Origin: Pseudogulbenkiania sp.
GTDB lineage: Bacteria > Pseudomonadota > Gammaproteobacteria > Burkholderiales > Chromobacteriaceae
Length of the DNA stretch: 52,402 bases
Assembly (NCBI GenBank): GCA_016192025.1
Contig: JACPUY010000350.1
Coordinates: 1 to 52,402, forward strand
Direction: 5' to 3'
The stretch's first letter is position 1. The number at the start of each line of letters is the position of its first letter. Shown here piece by piece: positions 9,235-20,164 of the stretch. The translations under genes were made by a program, and so were the position numbers. The notes under the pieces were generated by a model that worked only from the letters and a program-made list of their open reading frames with translations, ran no database searches and was not told where the DNA came from.

Positions 9235-10443
9235 TTAACAGCCCTGCTGCAACGCCAGCTCCAGGCTCTGCTGATAGTGCCGCTCGGCCAGCTCGGGCTT
9301 GTCGATGGCCGTGAACAGGCGCGACAGTTCGGCGTGAGCGCACAGCGTCGGTTCGATCGAGGCGCTGGCTTCCAGATAACTTTGCGCCTTGCCCCACAGC
9401 TGCTGCGCCAGCGCCAGCCGGCCCAGCGCCAGCAACAACAGATGGTCGCGCGGGCGCTGTTTGAGCCAGTCCTCGGCGACCTTCAGCAGCTCCAGCCGTT
9501 TCTCGGCGGACAGGTGCTCGGCCAGCTGGCCCAGCTCGCGCGCCAGTTCCGGCGCGGCCTGGTCGTCGTCGCCCAGCGCGCCGGCGATCAGCGTGGCGGC
9601 ATAGTCCGCCTCGCCCAGCACGATCAGCCGTTCAACCGCCCGCCCGACCAGCACCGGGTTGCGCCGTTCCACCTCGGGCACGCGGCGCAGCCAGTCGCGG
9701 ATCTCCTGCCCTTGGGTAAAGCCGTCCAGCTGCTGGGTGTAGGCCACCAGCCGATAGCGCCGCGCGCGGTCGGCTTCCAGCGCCTCGGCCTTGAGCAGTT
9801 TCTCGGTCAGCGCCAGCACCGCTTCCGGCTGCTTCTGCAGCAGCCGCACCTTCAGTTCCAGCTTGAGGGCGTTGGTCAGGTTGGGCGAGATGGCGCGCGC
9901 GCGCTCGATGGCGGACAGCGCACCCAAGGTGTCCTTGGCTTCCAGCCTCAGTTCGGCGTCAAGCATGTGACGCGCCAACTGCAGCCGCTCCGGCAAGGCG
10001 TCGAGCTGGGACAGGTAGCCGTCGCGCTTGTCCAGGTCCTGCATCGCGGCGGCCGAACGGGCCGCCATCAGCAGGGCCAGCGCCTTGTTTTCCGGCGCCG
10101 ACTCGTCGGCCAGCGCCCTGACTGCCTCGCGCTCGGCGCGCTGGAAACGCCCCTCGAAGAAAGCGATGCCGGCCTCGCGTAGCGCGTGGCGCGCCGCCTT
10201 CAGCTTCTTCTGGCGCTGGAAGCGGCGCACTTCCTCGGGCAGGCCGGTGGCCAGGCCGATCAAGCGCAGCACCAGATGCGCCACCACGATCAGCAGGATC
10301 ACCGCCACGATCAGCAGGTTGAACGACACCTCCAGCCGGTACGGCGGCAAAAACAGGATGGCGTAGCCGGTGTTCAGCGTGGAGGCGAGCCCCACCAGCA
10401 CGGCCAGCGCAAACAGGCCGGTAATCCACAGCACGAATTTCAC
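9235..10443 (-). CDS. hemY: Heme biosynthesis-associated protein HemY
   Basis: A 402-residue inner-membrane protein of the HemY family (the proteobacterial TPR protein, not the Bacillus protoporphyrinogen oxidase). Two N-terminal membrane helices (about 4-22 and 42-62) are followed by PEEVRRFQRQKKLKAARHALREAG and a long alpha-helical, TPR-like cytoplasmic part. It is thought to organise late tetrapyrrole enzymes at the membrane; its exact biochemistry is not established. It is the last gene of hemC-hemD-hemX-hemY and overlaps hemX by 4 bp (ATGA). Confidence 0.9.
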   Translation of the reverse strand: MKFVLWITGLFALAVLVGLASTLNTGYAILFLPPYRLEVSFNLLIVAVILLIVVAHLVLRLIGLATGLPEEVRRFQRQKKLKAARHALREAGIAFFEGRFQRAEREAVRALADESAPENKALALLMAARSAAAMQDLDKRDGYLSQLDALPERLQLARHMLDAELRLEAKDTLGALSAIERARAISPNLTNALKLELKVRLLQKQPEAVLALTEKLLKAEALEADRARRYRLVAYTQQLDGFTQGQEIRDWLRRVPEVERRNPVLVGRAVERLIVLGEADYAATLIAGALGDDDQAAPELARELGQLAEHLSAEKRLELLKVAEDWLKQRPRDHLLLLALGRLALAQQLWGKAQSYLEASASIEPTLCAHAELSRLFTAIDKPELAERHYQQSLELALQQGC

Positions 10444-11480
10444 GGCGTCACCCCCGCGCTGCTCTGCGCCTCGCGCACGGCCTTGAGGCTGGCGCTCAAA
10501 TCCGGCAGCGTCACGTCCAGCGGCGCGCCCTTGAGTTCGGCCAGCAGCGACAGCCAGGACTTGGTGACCGCGGCGTCGCCGTCGTAATAGCGTTCGACGT
10601 AGCTCTTGGCCGCTTCCACGTCGGAGCCGAAGGTCTGGCCGTCGCGCTGGATCAGCGCCAGCCGGGCATCCAGCAGACGCAGCTTGAGGTTTTCACGCAG
10701 GAAGAAGGCCTGCTCCGGCGCCAGCAGCAGCGCTTCCGGCTTGTCCATGCGGCGAATGCGCACCAGCTCGCCGAGGCTGCCGCTGACGTCGGCCAGCAGG
10801 CGCTCCCAGAACGGCGCGCCGGCGGCCGGCTGCGGCGGCTTGATCAGCCCGTCCTTGGCGCTACCGAGGCGATGATGACCGACCACCAGCGGCAGCGTGT
10901 CGGCGGCCAGCAACAGGCGGTCGATTTTCACCGTGAGGCCGACCGTATCGAGATAGGGCAGCGCCTTGAGCGTTTCCAGGTCGGTGGCCACGGCCTTCTT
11001 CACCGCGATCAGCTGCGGCTGGTCGAAGTGCGCCAGGCGGGCGTCGACCATGTCCAGCGCCTGCAGCGCGGCCGGGACGTTGGCGGCCAGCTGCAACTGC
11101 TGGCTGGCGATGGCCAGCGTGTGCTCGACTTCGGACAAGAGCCAGTCGGAGCGGTTCTTGGTCAGCTCCTGATACATGCCGTTGAGCGTGGCGTACTGCC
11201 CGGCCGACTCGTTGACGCGCGCTTCGAGCACGGCGATCTTGCCGTCGCTGCCGCGCACGGTCGCCAGGGCCTGATCGACCAGCACGCGCGTTTCCTTGGC
11301 GCTGCCGCCGGACTCGGCCAGGCGGCGTGCCAGCTCTTGGCGGGTAGCGGTCAGCTCCTGCTGGGTGGTGTAAAGCTGCCAGCCGGACAGGCCCAGCGCC
11401 GCCAGCGCCACCAGCAGCGCCAGCGGGAAGGGCTTCTTCACGGCCGGTTTGCCGATCTCGGCAGTCTGGATTTCGTTCAT
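10440..11480 (-). CDS. hemX: HemX, membrane protein of the hem operon
   Basis: 346 residues: short cytoplasmic N-terminus, one membrane helix (about 18-38), a coiled coil (LYTTQQELTATRQELARRLAE), and a large helical domain that should be periplasmic. Proteins of this kind are often labelled uroporphyrinogen-III C-methyltransferase, but the SAM-binding methyltransferase domain is absent, so that label would mislead. I use ATG 11480, which overlaps the hemD stop as ATGA. The frame remains open upstream to 11615, inside hemD. The function is not established. Confidence 0.87.
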   Translation of the reverse strand: MNEIQTAEIGKPAVKKPFPLALLVALAALGLSGWQLYTTQQELTATRQELARRLAESGGSAKETRVLVDQALATVRGSDGKIAVLEARVNESAGQYATLNGMYQELTKNRSDWLLSEVEHTLAIASQQLQLAANVPAALQALDMVDARLAHFDQPQLIAVKKAVATDLETLKALPYLDTVGLTVKIDRLLLAADTLPLVVGHHRLGSAKDGLIKPPQPAAGAPFWERLLADVSGSLGELVRIRRMDKPEALLLAPEQAFFLRENLKLRLLDARLALIQRDGQTFGSDVEAAKSYVERYYDGDAAVTKSWLSLLAELKGAPLDVTLPDLSASLKAVREAQSSAGVTP

Positions 11481-12214
11481 GGGTGACGGGAGAACCATTC
11501 GCTGAGGCCGGCGACCAGTGCGGCGTCGTCGGCCTGGGTTGTCACGATGCGTGTCACGCCGTGCGCAGCCAGCGTTTCGGCGATGCGCGGATGCGGCACA
11601 CAGTACAGCAGGCATTGTAGCGTCAGGCTACGGGAGCGGCCAGCCAGACGGAATAATCGTTCGGCGCTGTCGGTGCTGGTCAGGATCAGCGCGTCTGCGC
11701 CGTGGTCGAGCAAGGACCAGTCCGGCATCCCGTCGACGCGGCGGTAGACCTCGGCCAGCGTCACCCGCGCGCCGCGCGCGGCGAGGGTCTCCCCCAGTTC
11801 CGCCCGCCCGCCGACGCCGCGCACAATGAGCACGCGCTGGCCGGCCAGTTGCTGCAGTTCGGGCCGCGCCAGCAGCGCGGCACTGTCGCTGCCGTCGGAG
11901 GGATACAGCACCGCGCGCCCAGACAAGGCGGCCAGTTTCGCCGCGCTGGCGGCGCCGACGCAGGCCAGCTGGGCCTTGAGCCTGGCCGAAGCCAGCACCG
12001 GCCAGGCGGCATCGATCGCGCTGGGGCTGACGAAGACTAGCCAGTCGGCCGCTTCGACCAACTTTGGCAGCGCGGCCAGCGCCCGCTCGTCGGGTGCGAT
12101 GTCGAGCACCGGCAGCAGCGCCGGATCGGCCCCTTCCTCGCGCAGCAGCGTCATCAGGCGCGTGCTCTGCGCCGGCGGCCGGGTGACGAGGATGCGCCGC
12201 CCGGCCAGGCTCAC
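11477..12214 (-). CDS. hemD: Uroporphyrinogen-III synthase
   Basis: A 245-residue cytoplasmic enzyme that cyclises hydroxymethylbilane with inversion of ring D, giving uroporphyrinogen III. Visible marks of this poorly conserved family are [13 protein letters not shown] at the N-terminus, [38 protein letters not shown], and [11 protein letters not shown]. The start is GTG at 12214, overlapping the hemC stop by 4 bp (GTGA); no better start is in frame. Position between hemC and hemX confirms the call. Confidence 0.9.
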   Translation of the reverse strand: MSLAGRRILVTRPPAQSTRLMTLLREEGADPALLPVLDIAPDERALAALPKLVEAADWLVFVSPSAIDAAWPVLASARLKAQLACVGAASAAKLAALSGRAVLYPSDGSDSAALLARPELQQLAGQRVLIVRGVGGRAELGETLAARGARVTLAEVYRRVDGMPDWSLLDHGADALILTSTDSAERLFRLAGRSRSLTLQCLLYCVPHPRIAETLAAHGVTRIVTTQADDAALVAGLSEWFSRHP

Positions 12215-13146
12215 TGGCTGTGGCCTTCGCCGACCACCGCCGCGATCAGCGGCGCGGCGCCGGCGTCGAGCAGCTTCTGCGCCACCGCCCGGCCAAGCGC
12301 CTCGGCGTAGTCGCGCGGCGCGCTGGCGCTGGCAGTCAGCATCACCGAACCGTCCGGATGCGCCACGAAACCACCCAGCGTGATCACATCGTCGCTGATG
12401 GTGGCGAAGCCGCCCAGCGGAATCTGGCAGCTGCCGCCGAGCACGCGCGACAGGGAGCGCTCGGCGCTGACGCAGGCGTGGGTATCGGCGTGGTCGAGCG
12501 GCGCCAACAGTTGCATCAGGTCGGCGCGGTCGGCGCGGATCTCGATGCCCAGCGCACCTTGGCCGACCGCCGGCAGGCTTTCCGACGGCGCCAGTTCGCA
12601 GCGGATGCGCTCGGTCAGCTCCAGCCGCTTGAGACCGGCGGCGGCGAGGATGATGGCGTCGAACTCGCCGTCGTCCAGCTTGCGCAAGCGGGTCTGCACG
12701 TTGCCGCGCAAGGGCTTGATGGTAAGACGCGGGAAACGCGCGCGCAGCTGCGACTCGCGGCGCAGGCTGGAGGTGCCGACCACGGCGCCGTCCGGCAGCT
12801 CGTGCAGGCTGGCATAGTGGTTGGAGACGAAGGCGTCGCGCGGGTCTTCGCGTTCGCAGATGGCGGCCAGCGCGAAGCCCTCCGGCAGGTTCATCGGCAC
12901 GTCTTTGATGGAATGCACGGCGATGTCGGCGCGGCCCTCCTGCAAGGCCAGTTCCAGCTCCTTCACGAACAGGCCCTTGCCGCCGATCTTGGACAGGGTC
13001 TTGTCGAGGATCTGGTCACCCTGCGTAGTCATGCCGAGGATCTCGACGACGAGCTGCGGGTAGAGTTGCTCGAGCCGGGCCTTGATGTGCTCGGCCTGCC
13101 ACATGGCGAGCTTGCTCTCGCGGCTGGCGATGACGATTTTGTCCAT
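12211..13146 (-). CDS. hemC: Hydroxymethylbilane synthase (porphobilinogen deaminase)
   Basis: A 311-residue enzyme that polymerises four porphobilinogen units. Key motifs are [18 protein letters not shown] (N-terminal), [49 protein letters not shown] and [12 protein letters not shown], whose cysteine carries the dipyrromethane cofactor. All expected active-site regions are present. First gene of the minus-strand hem operon. AGGA lies upstream of ATG 13146, and its promoter should lie in the 262-bp gap shared with ppc. Confidence 0.95.
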   Translation of the reverse strand: MDKIVIASRESKLAMWQAEHIKARLEQLYPQLVVEILGMTTQGDQILDKTLSKIGGKGLFVKELELALQEGRADIAVHSIKDVPMNLPEGFALAAICEREDPRDAFVSNHYASLHELPDGAVVGTSSLRRESQLRARFPRLTIKPLRGNVQTRLRKLDDGEFDAIILAAAGLKRLELTERIRCELAPSESLPAVGQGALGIEIRADRADLMQLLAPLDHADTHACVSAERSLSRVLGGSCQIPLGGFATISDDVITLGGFVAHPDGSVMLTASASAPRDYAEALGRAVAQKLLDAGAAPLIAAVVGEGHSQ

Positions 13147-13338
13147 GGACGCGGTCCTGATAATAGGGAAACGATTGCCATCGATTCTAGCACGCCCGCC
13201 CCGGACGAGACCCTAGCCCGGAAGGGTGAGTAGCCGCGCCGCCGGCAGCGAGACGCCGGACAGGATCCGGGTCAAATCGGGAGTGGCAGCAGGGCGAGGG
13301 ACATGGCACTATCTTGGCAGAATGGCTGACGCTGTGTC

Positions 13339-13351
13339 ATCCGTGACGGAT
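13339..13351. promoter_or_regulatory. Palindrome in the hemC-ppc divergent region
   Basis: ATCCGT-G-ACGGAT is a perfect inverted repeat 57 bp before the ppc start. It could be an operator for ppc or for the divergent hem operon. The regulator is not identified. Confidence 0.4.
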
Positions 13352-13408
13352 AGGCACGCGTACACCATCACATATAACAATCACACTACAGACGGAGCAC
13401 AGAATTAA

Positions 13409-16114
<2,706 letters not shown>

Positions 16115-16137
16115 TCCGGCCAGCGTTGCGCACCACC

Positions 16138-16163
16138 ACGGCAGCCCACGGGCTGCCGTTTTT
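16138..16163 (+). terminator. Terminator of ppc
   Basis: ACGGCAGCC/GGCTGCCGT form a 9-bp stem with a CACG loop followed by TTTT, 24 bp after the ppc stop. Confidence 0.85.
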
Positions 16164-16199
16164 GCTGCCGTTGCCACCACCCATGGTGGACCACCACAC

Positions 16200-16334
16200 A
16201 TGACCAAGATCAGCCCAGTGCAAATATCCTGAATAGGTATATGGTCTTTTCCTTGGAATTCATTTAGCTTATGCAGTAAGCCGTTGAGATAAATAACAAA
16301 ACCAACTAAATGCGATACGCATTAAAAAGAAACA
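16200..16334 (+). promoter_or_regulatory. AT-rich leader of the pilin operon with inverted repeat
   Basis: This 135-bp stretch is clearly more AT-rich than its surroundings and precedes the first pilin gene. AATGCG-ATA-CGCATT at 16309-16323 is a perfect 6-bp-arm inverted repeat just 11 bp before the start codon, where a bound repressor or mRNA hairpin would block expression. I found no convincing sigma-54 or sigma-70 pair. Confidence 0.5.
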
Positions 16335-16763
16335 ATGAATACTGAAGCAAGCCGCCTCCCGCTACACCGCCACGCCACCGGCTTTACGCTGATCGAGCTG
16401 CTGATCACCCTCGTCATCGTGGGAATCCTCGCCGCCATCGCGCTGCCGGCCTATCAGAGCTACGTGCAGAAAAGCCGCCGCACAGACGCCACCGTCGCCA
16501 TGCGCGCGATCCAGTTTGCCGAGGAGAAGTGGCGCGCCAACAACAGCAGCTACGGCACGCTGGCGCAGCTGGGCATGAGCTCCAGCACTGACAGCGGTTA
16601 TTACACGCTGGCGTTGAGCAACCTATCGGGTACCGGCTACACCATCACCGCCACCGCGGTGAGCGGCACCTCGCAGGCCTCGGACAGCGGCTGCACCGCA
16701 CTGGTACTGCAGCAGTCCGGCGCCACACTGACCACCACCCCGAGCAGCTGCTGGAGCAAGTGA
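16335..16763 (+). CDS. pilE: Minor type IV pilin, PilE-like
   Basis: A 142-residue prepilin. After a 16-residue leader the cleavage motif G-FTLIELL is followed by the hydrophobic helix (ITLVIVGILAAIALPAYQSYV) and a short globular part ending in a cysteine pair region (SGCTALVLQQSGATLTTTPSSC), the usual disulfide-bonded D-region. It should be cut by PilD and join the tip or initiation complex of a type IV pilus. The length is that of PilE/ComP-class minor pilins rather than a major pilin, though I cannot exclude the latter. First gene of the five-gene operon; its TGA directly abuts the next ATG. Confidence 0.85.
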   Translation: MNTEASRLPLHRHATGFTLIELLITLVIVGILAAIALPAYQSYVQKSRRTDATVAMRAIQFAEEKWRANNSSYGTLAQLGMSSSTDSGYYTLALSNLSGTGYTITATAVSGTSQASDSGCTALVLQQSGATLTTTPSSCWSK

Positions 16764-17321
16764 ATGGTGCCGACCACCCACCGCGCGCACCTTGCCGGCG
16801 GCTTCACCCTAATCGAAATGCTGGTGACGCTGGCCGTGCTGGCCATCGTGCTGGCGCTGGCCGTGCCTTCGCTCAGCGACTTCATCGACCGCGGCCGGCT
16901 CACCTCGGCCGCCGACACGCTGTACGCCGACCTGCAGTTCGCCCGTTCGGAAGCCATCCGCAACAACCAGAACGTGCTCGTCAGCTTCCAGAGCGGCAGC
17001 GCGTGGTGCTACGGCATGGTGCTGGGCAGCAGCGCCTGCGACTGCAGCGTGACCAACAGCGCCGCCGCCAACTACTGCACGCTGAAACGGATCAGCGCCG
17101 CCGACTTCAGCCAGGTATCGATTCCCGACGCCGCCAGCATCACCTTCGCCGCCAACCAGACCGGCTTCGACCCGGTACGCGGGGTCGCGCTGAGTTCCGG
17201 CGCCGTCACCGTGCAGTCGACGCAGGGCAAGCAGGCCACCGTCAGCCTGGCGCTGCTTGGCCGCGTCAGCCTGTGTTCCCCCGCCGGCAGCGGCTTCACC
17301 AGCGCCTACCCCTCATGCTGA
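16764..17321 (+). CDS. fimT: Minor pilin FimT/FimU (GspH family)
   Basis: A 185-residue prepilin with cleavage motif G-FTLIEMLV after a 13-residue leader, and a GspH/FimT fold behind it (LYADLQFARSEAIRNNQNVLVSF is diagnostic). Several cysteines occur at about residues 74-112. In Pseudomonas the equivalent FimU links the minor-pilin tip to the pilus shaft; FimT has been tied to DNA binding in transformation in other bacteria. Starts immediately after the pilE stop and overlaps pilW by 7 bp. Confidence 0.85.
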   Translation: MVPTTHRAHLAGGFTLIEMLVTLAVLAIVLALAVPSLSDFIDRGRLTSAADTLYADLQFARSEAIRNNQNVLVSFQSGSAWCYGMVLGSSACDCSVTNSAAANYCTLKRISAADFSQVSIPDAASITFAANQTGFDPVRGVALSSGAVTVQSTQGKQATVSLALLGRVSLCSPAGSGFTSAYPSC

Positions 17322-17968
17322 CCCGCTCCCGCCAACAAGGCGTCTCGCTGATCGAACTGATGGTGGCGCTCGGCATCAGCCTGGTGCTGCTGCTGGGCAT
17401 GACCCGCTTCCTGTCGACCAGCCTCACCAGCAACGCCAGCACGATGAAGGCCGCCCGCCTCAACCAGGAGTTGCGCGCCATCATGCTCTTGATCAGCCGC
17501 GACGTGCGCCGGGCCGGATACTGGGGCAATGCCAGCAGCGGCGTCGGTGTTGGTGCCGCCTCTTACAGCAACCCGTTCGGCACGGTGAACACCGCGACCG
17601 CCGGCTGCATCCTGTATAGTTACGACCGCGACGGCGACGGCAGCCAGGACAGCGACGAGCAATACGGCGTGCTGCTCAGCAGCGGCGTCGCCATGTTGCG
17701 CAGCGGCGGCACCGATTACACTTGTACCCTGGGCGCCAACAACAGCTGGGAAGCGCTGTCCGACAGCAACGTCACCAGCATCACCACGCTCACCTTTAGC
17801 CTAAACACCAGCAATCCCCCCTACTACGTGAGCGGATCGTCGGGCCCCAACGTGGTGATGCGCACCGTCACCATCACGCTGGCCGGGCAACTGAAGAACG
17901 ACAGCAGCGTCAAGCTGACGCTGACCGAAACGGTCAAGCTGGAAAACGATCTGTTCCAGGCCAGCTGA
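17315..17968 (+). CDS. pilW: Minor pilin PilW
   Basis: A 217-residue prepilin with short leader and cleavage motif G-VSLIELMVALG, then LRAIMLLISRDVRRAGYWGNA, the family mark of PilW. It is part of the pilus-tip priming complex with PilV and PilX. ATG 17315 overlaps the fimT stop by 7 bp. A longer frame from a GTG at 16760 exists only because fimT is open in that frame, and it is rejected. The protein is shorter than Pseudomonas PilW, so the C-terminal part is reduced. Confidence 0.83.
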   Translation: MLTRSRQQGVSLIELMVALGISLVLLLGMTRFLSTSLTSNASTMKAARLNQELRAIMLLISRDVRRAGYWGNASSGVGVGAASYSNPFGTVNTATAGCILYSYDRDGDGSQDSDEQYGVLLSSGVAMLRSGGTDYTCTLGANNSWEALSDSNVTSITTLTFSLNTSNPPYYVSGSSGPNVVMRTVTITLAGQLKNDSSVKLTLTETVKLENDLFQAS

Positions 17969-17977
17969 GGCACGCCC

Positions 17978-19051
17978 ATGACCCATCGCCCCGCCCCGCT
18001 CTCGCGCCAACACGGCCTGGCCACCTTGACCACCGCGCTGATCATGCTGTTTTTGATGAGCCTGATGATCTTCAACACCAGTTCCGGCATGCTGCTCGAG
18101 CTGAAAACCGGCAACAACCAGTACTACCAGGCCAAGGCGCTGGAGGCGGCGCGTGGTGGAATCGATTACACCGTCTCCTGGCTGGATGTCTCAAGCAACT
18201 ACAGCAGCCTAAGCTGGAGCAACGATGCCACCGGTCCGAGCGGCAACAACCAGCAGGCGACGAACCTGTCATCCTCCGTAGCCAGCCAGACCATCGGCGG
18301 CTACACGGTTGCCGTCACGCTGTGGCGCGACTCGGCCGATACCTCGATCCTGGAAGTCCGGGCCATCGCCAGTGGTGACGCCAGTGTCACGGTGCGACAA
18401 AAAATCCATGCCAAGACCATCCAGTTCAATATCCCCAGCGTGCCACCACTGGTGATCGACGGCTGCCTCAGCGGCGTCACCGGCACCCCGGACATGCACC
18501 CAGCCAACGATGGCGATTTCGTCATTGATTCATCTCAGGCCAGTAGTTGCATCGATACCGGCCACCTGAACATGACCAATGATGGAAAAACCGGGAAGGT
18601 CCATCAGACTGCCTTCAGCAGCAGTGCCTGGGACTATGTCTTTGCTACCTCCATGTCCGACATGAAGGCACTGGCGGCACAATCCTCTGCCGATGCCATC
18701 TATTACTACGATGACACGGACGCTACCAACAAGACCGCTCCTGAAAATTGGCACGACGACGTCGGCAGCGAGAGCTCCCCCGGCATCCTGGTGTTCAATT
18801 TTAGCGATGAAAAAGACTGCCCCAAGATCAACGGTGACGTCACCATCTACGGCATCGTCTATTACTCGGCCGCCTGCAGCAAGAACCCTGGCTGGGGCAA
18901 CTTCATCCTGCATGGCAGCGTGGTATTCGAGGGAGAGGTCACTCAAATGACCGCCAACACCCAGTACTATCCTTGGACTGGCGGCAGCACCCCGAGCTAC
19001 ACCATCGCCATGGATTTTGCCAAGCTGCCCGCCTCGTGGAGGGACTTCTGA
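17978..19051 (+). CDS. pilX: PilX-family pilus assembly protein with long C-terminal domain
   Basis: 357 residues. The N-terminus has the PilX pattern: basic leader, GLATLTTALIMLFLMSLMIFNTSSGMLLE hydrophobic helix, then LKTGNNQYYQAKALEAARGGIDY. The chain is much longer than Pseudomonas PilX. Residues from about 150 form an extra region with paired cysteines and a strand-rich end (NGDVTIYGIVYYS and NFILHGSVVFEGEV, a beta-helix-like repeat). The 18.5-18.8 kb stretch looks less GC-rich than its neighbours. The stop overlaps the pilV start (TGATG). Role in the tip complex is inferred from family and operon. Confidence 0.75.
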   Translation: MTHRPAPLSRQHGLATLTTALIMLFLMSLMIFNTSSGMLLELKTGNNQYYQAKALEAARGGIDYTVSWLDVSSNYSSLSWSNDATGPSGNNQQATNLSSSVASQTIGGYTVAVTLWRDSADTSILEVRAIASGDASVTVRQKIHAKTIQFNIPSVPPLVIDGCLSGVTGTPDMHPANDGDFVIDSSQASSCIDTGHLNMTNDGKTGKVHQTAFSSSAWDYVFATSMSDMKALAAQSSADAIYYYDDTDATNKTAPENWHDDVGSESSPGILVFNFSDEKDCPKINGDVTIYGIVYYSAACSKNPGWGNFILHGSVVFEGEVTQMTANTQYYPWTGGSTPSYTIAMDFAKLPASWRDF

Positions 19052-20046
19052 TGGCCCACGGCACCTCTTTGCGCCAGCGCGGCTTCAGCCTGCTGGAAGT
19101 GCTGATCACGCTGGTGGTACTCGGCGGCGGCCTGCTGGCCATCGGCGGCCTGTACGGCAAGATCATGAACGGCAGCGCCGCCGCCAAGGAGCGCAGCGAG
19201 GCGGTGGTGCTGGCCGAACAGAAGATCGAGGAGCTGCGCTACACCCAGTATGCCAACATTGCCGACGGGTCGGATGCCAACCCCATTGCCGGCACCGCTG
19301 CCAGCTATGCCCGCAGCTGGACTGTCACCACTTCAGCCAGTCCGACCTACAAGGACGTGGCCATCACCGTCAGCTGGACCGACAGCCGCAACCAGAGCCA
19401 GAGCGCGGTGCTGACCAGCCGCATCAGCGGCATCGACCCGGTACGCTCGGCCGAGCTGATCGCCACGGTCAGCTCCAGCAGTTCGGGCACCGGCAGCGGA
19501 ACGAGCAGCGGTACCGGAACGGGCAGCAGCACCGGCAGCGATAGCGGGACAGGAACGGGAACGAACAGCGGAACCGACACAGGGACGGGAACAGGGACCG
19601 ATACCGGCACTACCGTGACGACCTGCAGCACCAGCTATAGCGTCACCGCCACCTCGAGTTCGTCCACCATCAGCGGCAGTCCGGTTTCCTGCAGCCACAA
19701 CAGCGGACAGTCGTGGACCTGCAGCACCACCGCGAGCTCCGGCACCAGCGTCACCATCAGCGACGACCTGGGCTACGCCACCGCGTCGATCCCGGCCGCC
19801 AACTGCTCCAGCAACGCGGTGACGTTCCAGTGCAGTACGACGTTCAGCATCACGGCCCAGACCGGTGCCTCCAGCATCACCACCAGCTCCGGTTCATGCA
19901 GCAATACCAGCGACAAGTCCTGGACCTGCACGTCGTCCGCCGCCAAGGGCACGACCATCACCATCACCGACAGCAAGGGCTCGGGCAACAGCGCGGCCAG
20001 TTGGCCCAGCGCTGCCAGCTGCGGCTCCCTCAGCCATTCTTTCTGA
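19051..20046 (+). CDS. pilV: Minor pilin PilV with linker and two C-terminal cysteine modules
   Basis: 331 residues. Residues 1-40 are a class III prepilin start (QRG-FSLLEVLITLVVLGGGLLAIGGLY), and 41-140 match the ordinary PilV body (AEQKIEELRYTQYANIADG). What follows is unusual. Residues 141-189 consist almost only of Ser, Gly, Thr and Asp. Then come two tandem copies, 69 residues apart, of a module with four cysteines: C192, C214, C224, C252 and C261, C283, C293, C324. Spacings are 21 and 9 in both copies, and SWTC recurs. This resembles a stalk plus disulfide-bonded head. GTGGAGGGA supports ATG 19051. Last gene of the operon; no pilY1 follows. Confidence 0.82.
   Translation: MAHGTSLRQRGFSLLEVLITLVVLGGGLLAIGGLYGKIMNGSAAAKERSEAVVLAEQKIEELRYTQYANIADGSDANPIAGTAASYARSWTVTTSASPTYKDVAITVSWTDSRNQSQSAVLTSRISGIDPVRSAELIATVSSSSSGTGSGTSSGTGTGSSTGSDSGTGTGTNSGTDTGTGTGTDTGTTVTTCSTSYSVTATSSSSTISGSPVSCSHNSGQSWTCSTTASSGTSVTISDDLGYATASIPAANCSSNAVTFQCSTTFSITAQTGASSITTSSGSCSNTSDKSWTCTSSAAKGTTITITDSKGSGNSAASWPSAASCGSLSHSF
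19471..19617 (+). repeat. Ser/Gly/Thr low-complexity coding repeat in pilV
   Basis: Imperfect short repeats of the GGNAGCGGNACNGGN kind encode about 49 residues of alternating S, G, T and D. The DNA is repetitive enough for slipped-strand length variation, so linker length may differ between strains. Confidence 0.7.
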
Positions 20047-20073
20047 AGAGACCCACTCTTTGCCGTCGATTCG

Positions 20074-20104
20074 GCGGCGGGTAGCCGATCCCGCTACCCG
20101 CTGC
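20074..20104 (+). terminator. Hairpin after the pilin operon, possible terminator
   Basis: GCGGGTAGC (20077-20085) pairs with GCTACCCGC (20093-20101); the stem extends to 12 bp with one G-T pair. Only a weak CTTTTCCCC tract follows, so termination may be incomplete. Confidence 0.5.
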
Positions 20105-20119
20105 GGCCCGCTTTTCCCC

Positions 20120-20125
20120 TATAAT
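20120..20125 (+). promoter_or_regulatory. -10 TATAAT of argH
   Basis: A consensus TATAAT lies 39 bp before the argH ATG. No good -35 is seen at 16-18 bp upstream, where the hairpin after pilV sits. Confidence 0.5.
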
Positions 20126-20164
20126 CAGCGCTTCCCCTTCGCCTAACCTTGGGTATCCACCGCC

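Noticed and set aside
10440-11480. Annotation of hemX as uroporphyrinogen-III C-methyltransferase
   Set aside because: No SAM-binding methyltransferase domain is present; it is the membrane-anchored HemX protein.
13226-13408. 60-codon frame between hemC and ppc
   Set aside because: No ribosome-binding site or conserved motif; the region is the divergent promoter area.
16760-17314. Extended N-terminus of PilW from a GTG at 16760
   Set aside because: The segment is an out-of-frame reading of fimT; pilW has a proper prepilin leader starting at 17315.
19471-19617. Repetitive DNA that could be taken for a CRISPR array or minisatellite
   Set aside because: It is in frame inside pilV, lacks unique spacers, and encodes a Ser/Gly/Thr linker.
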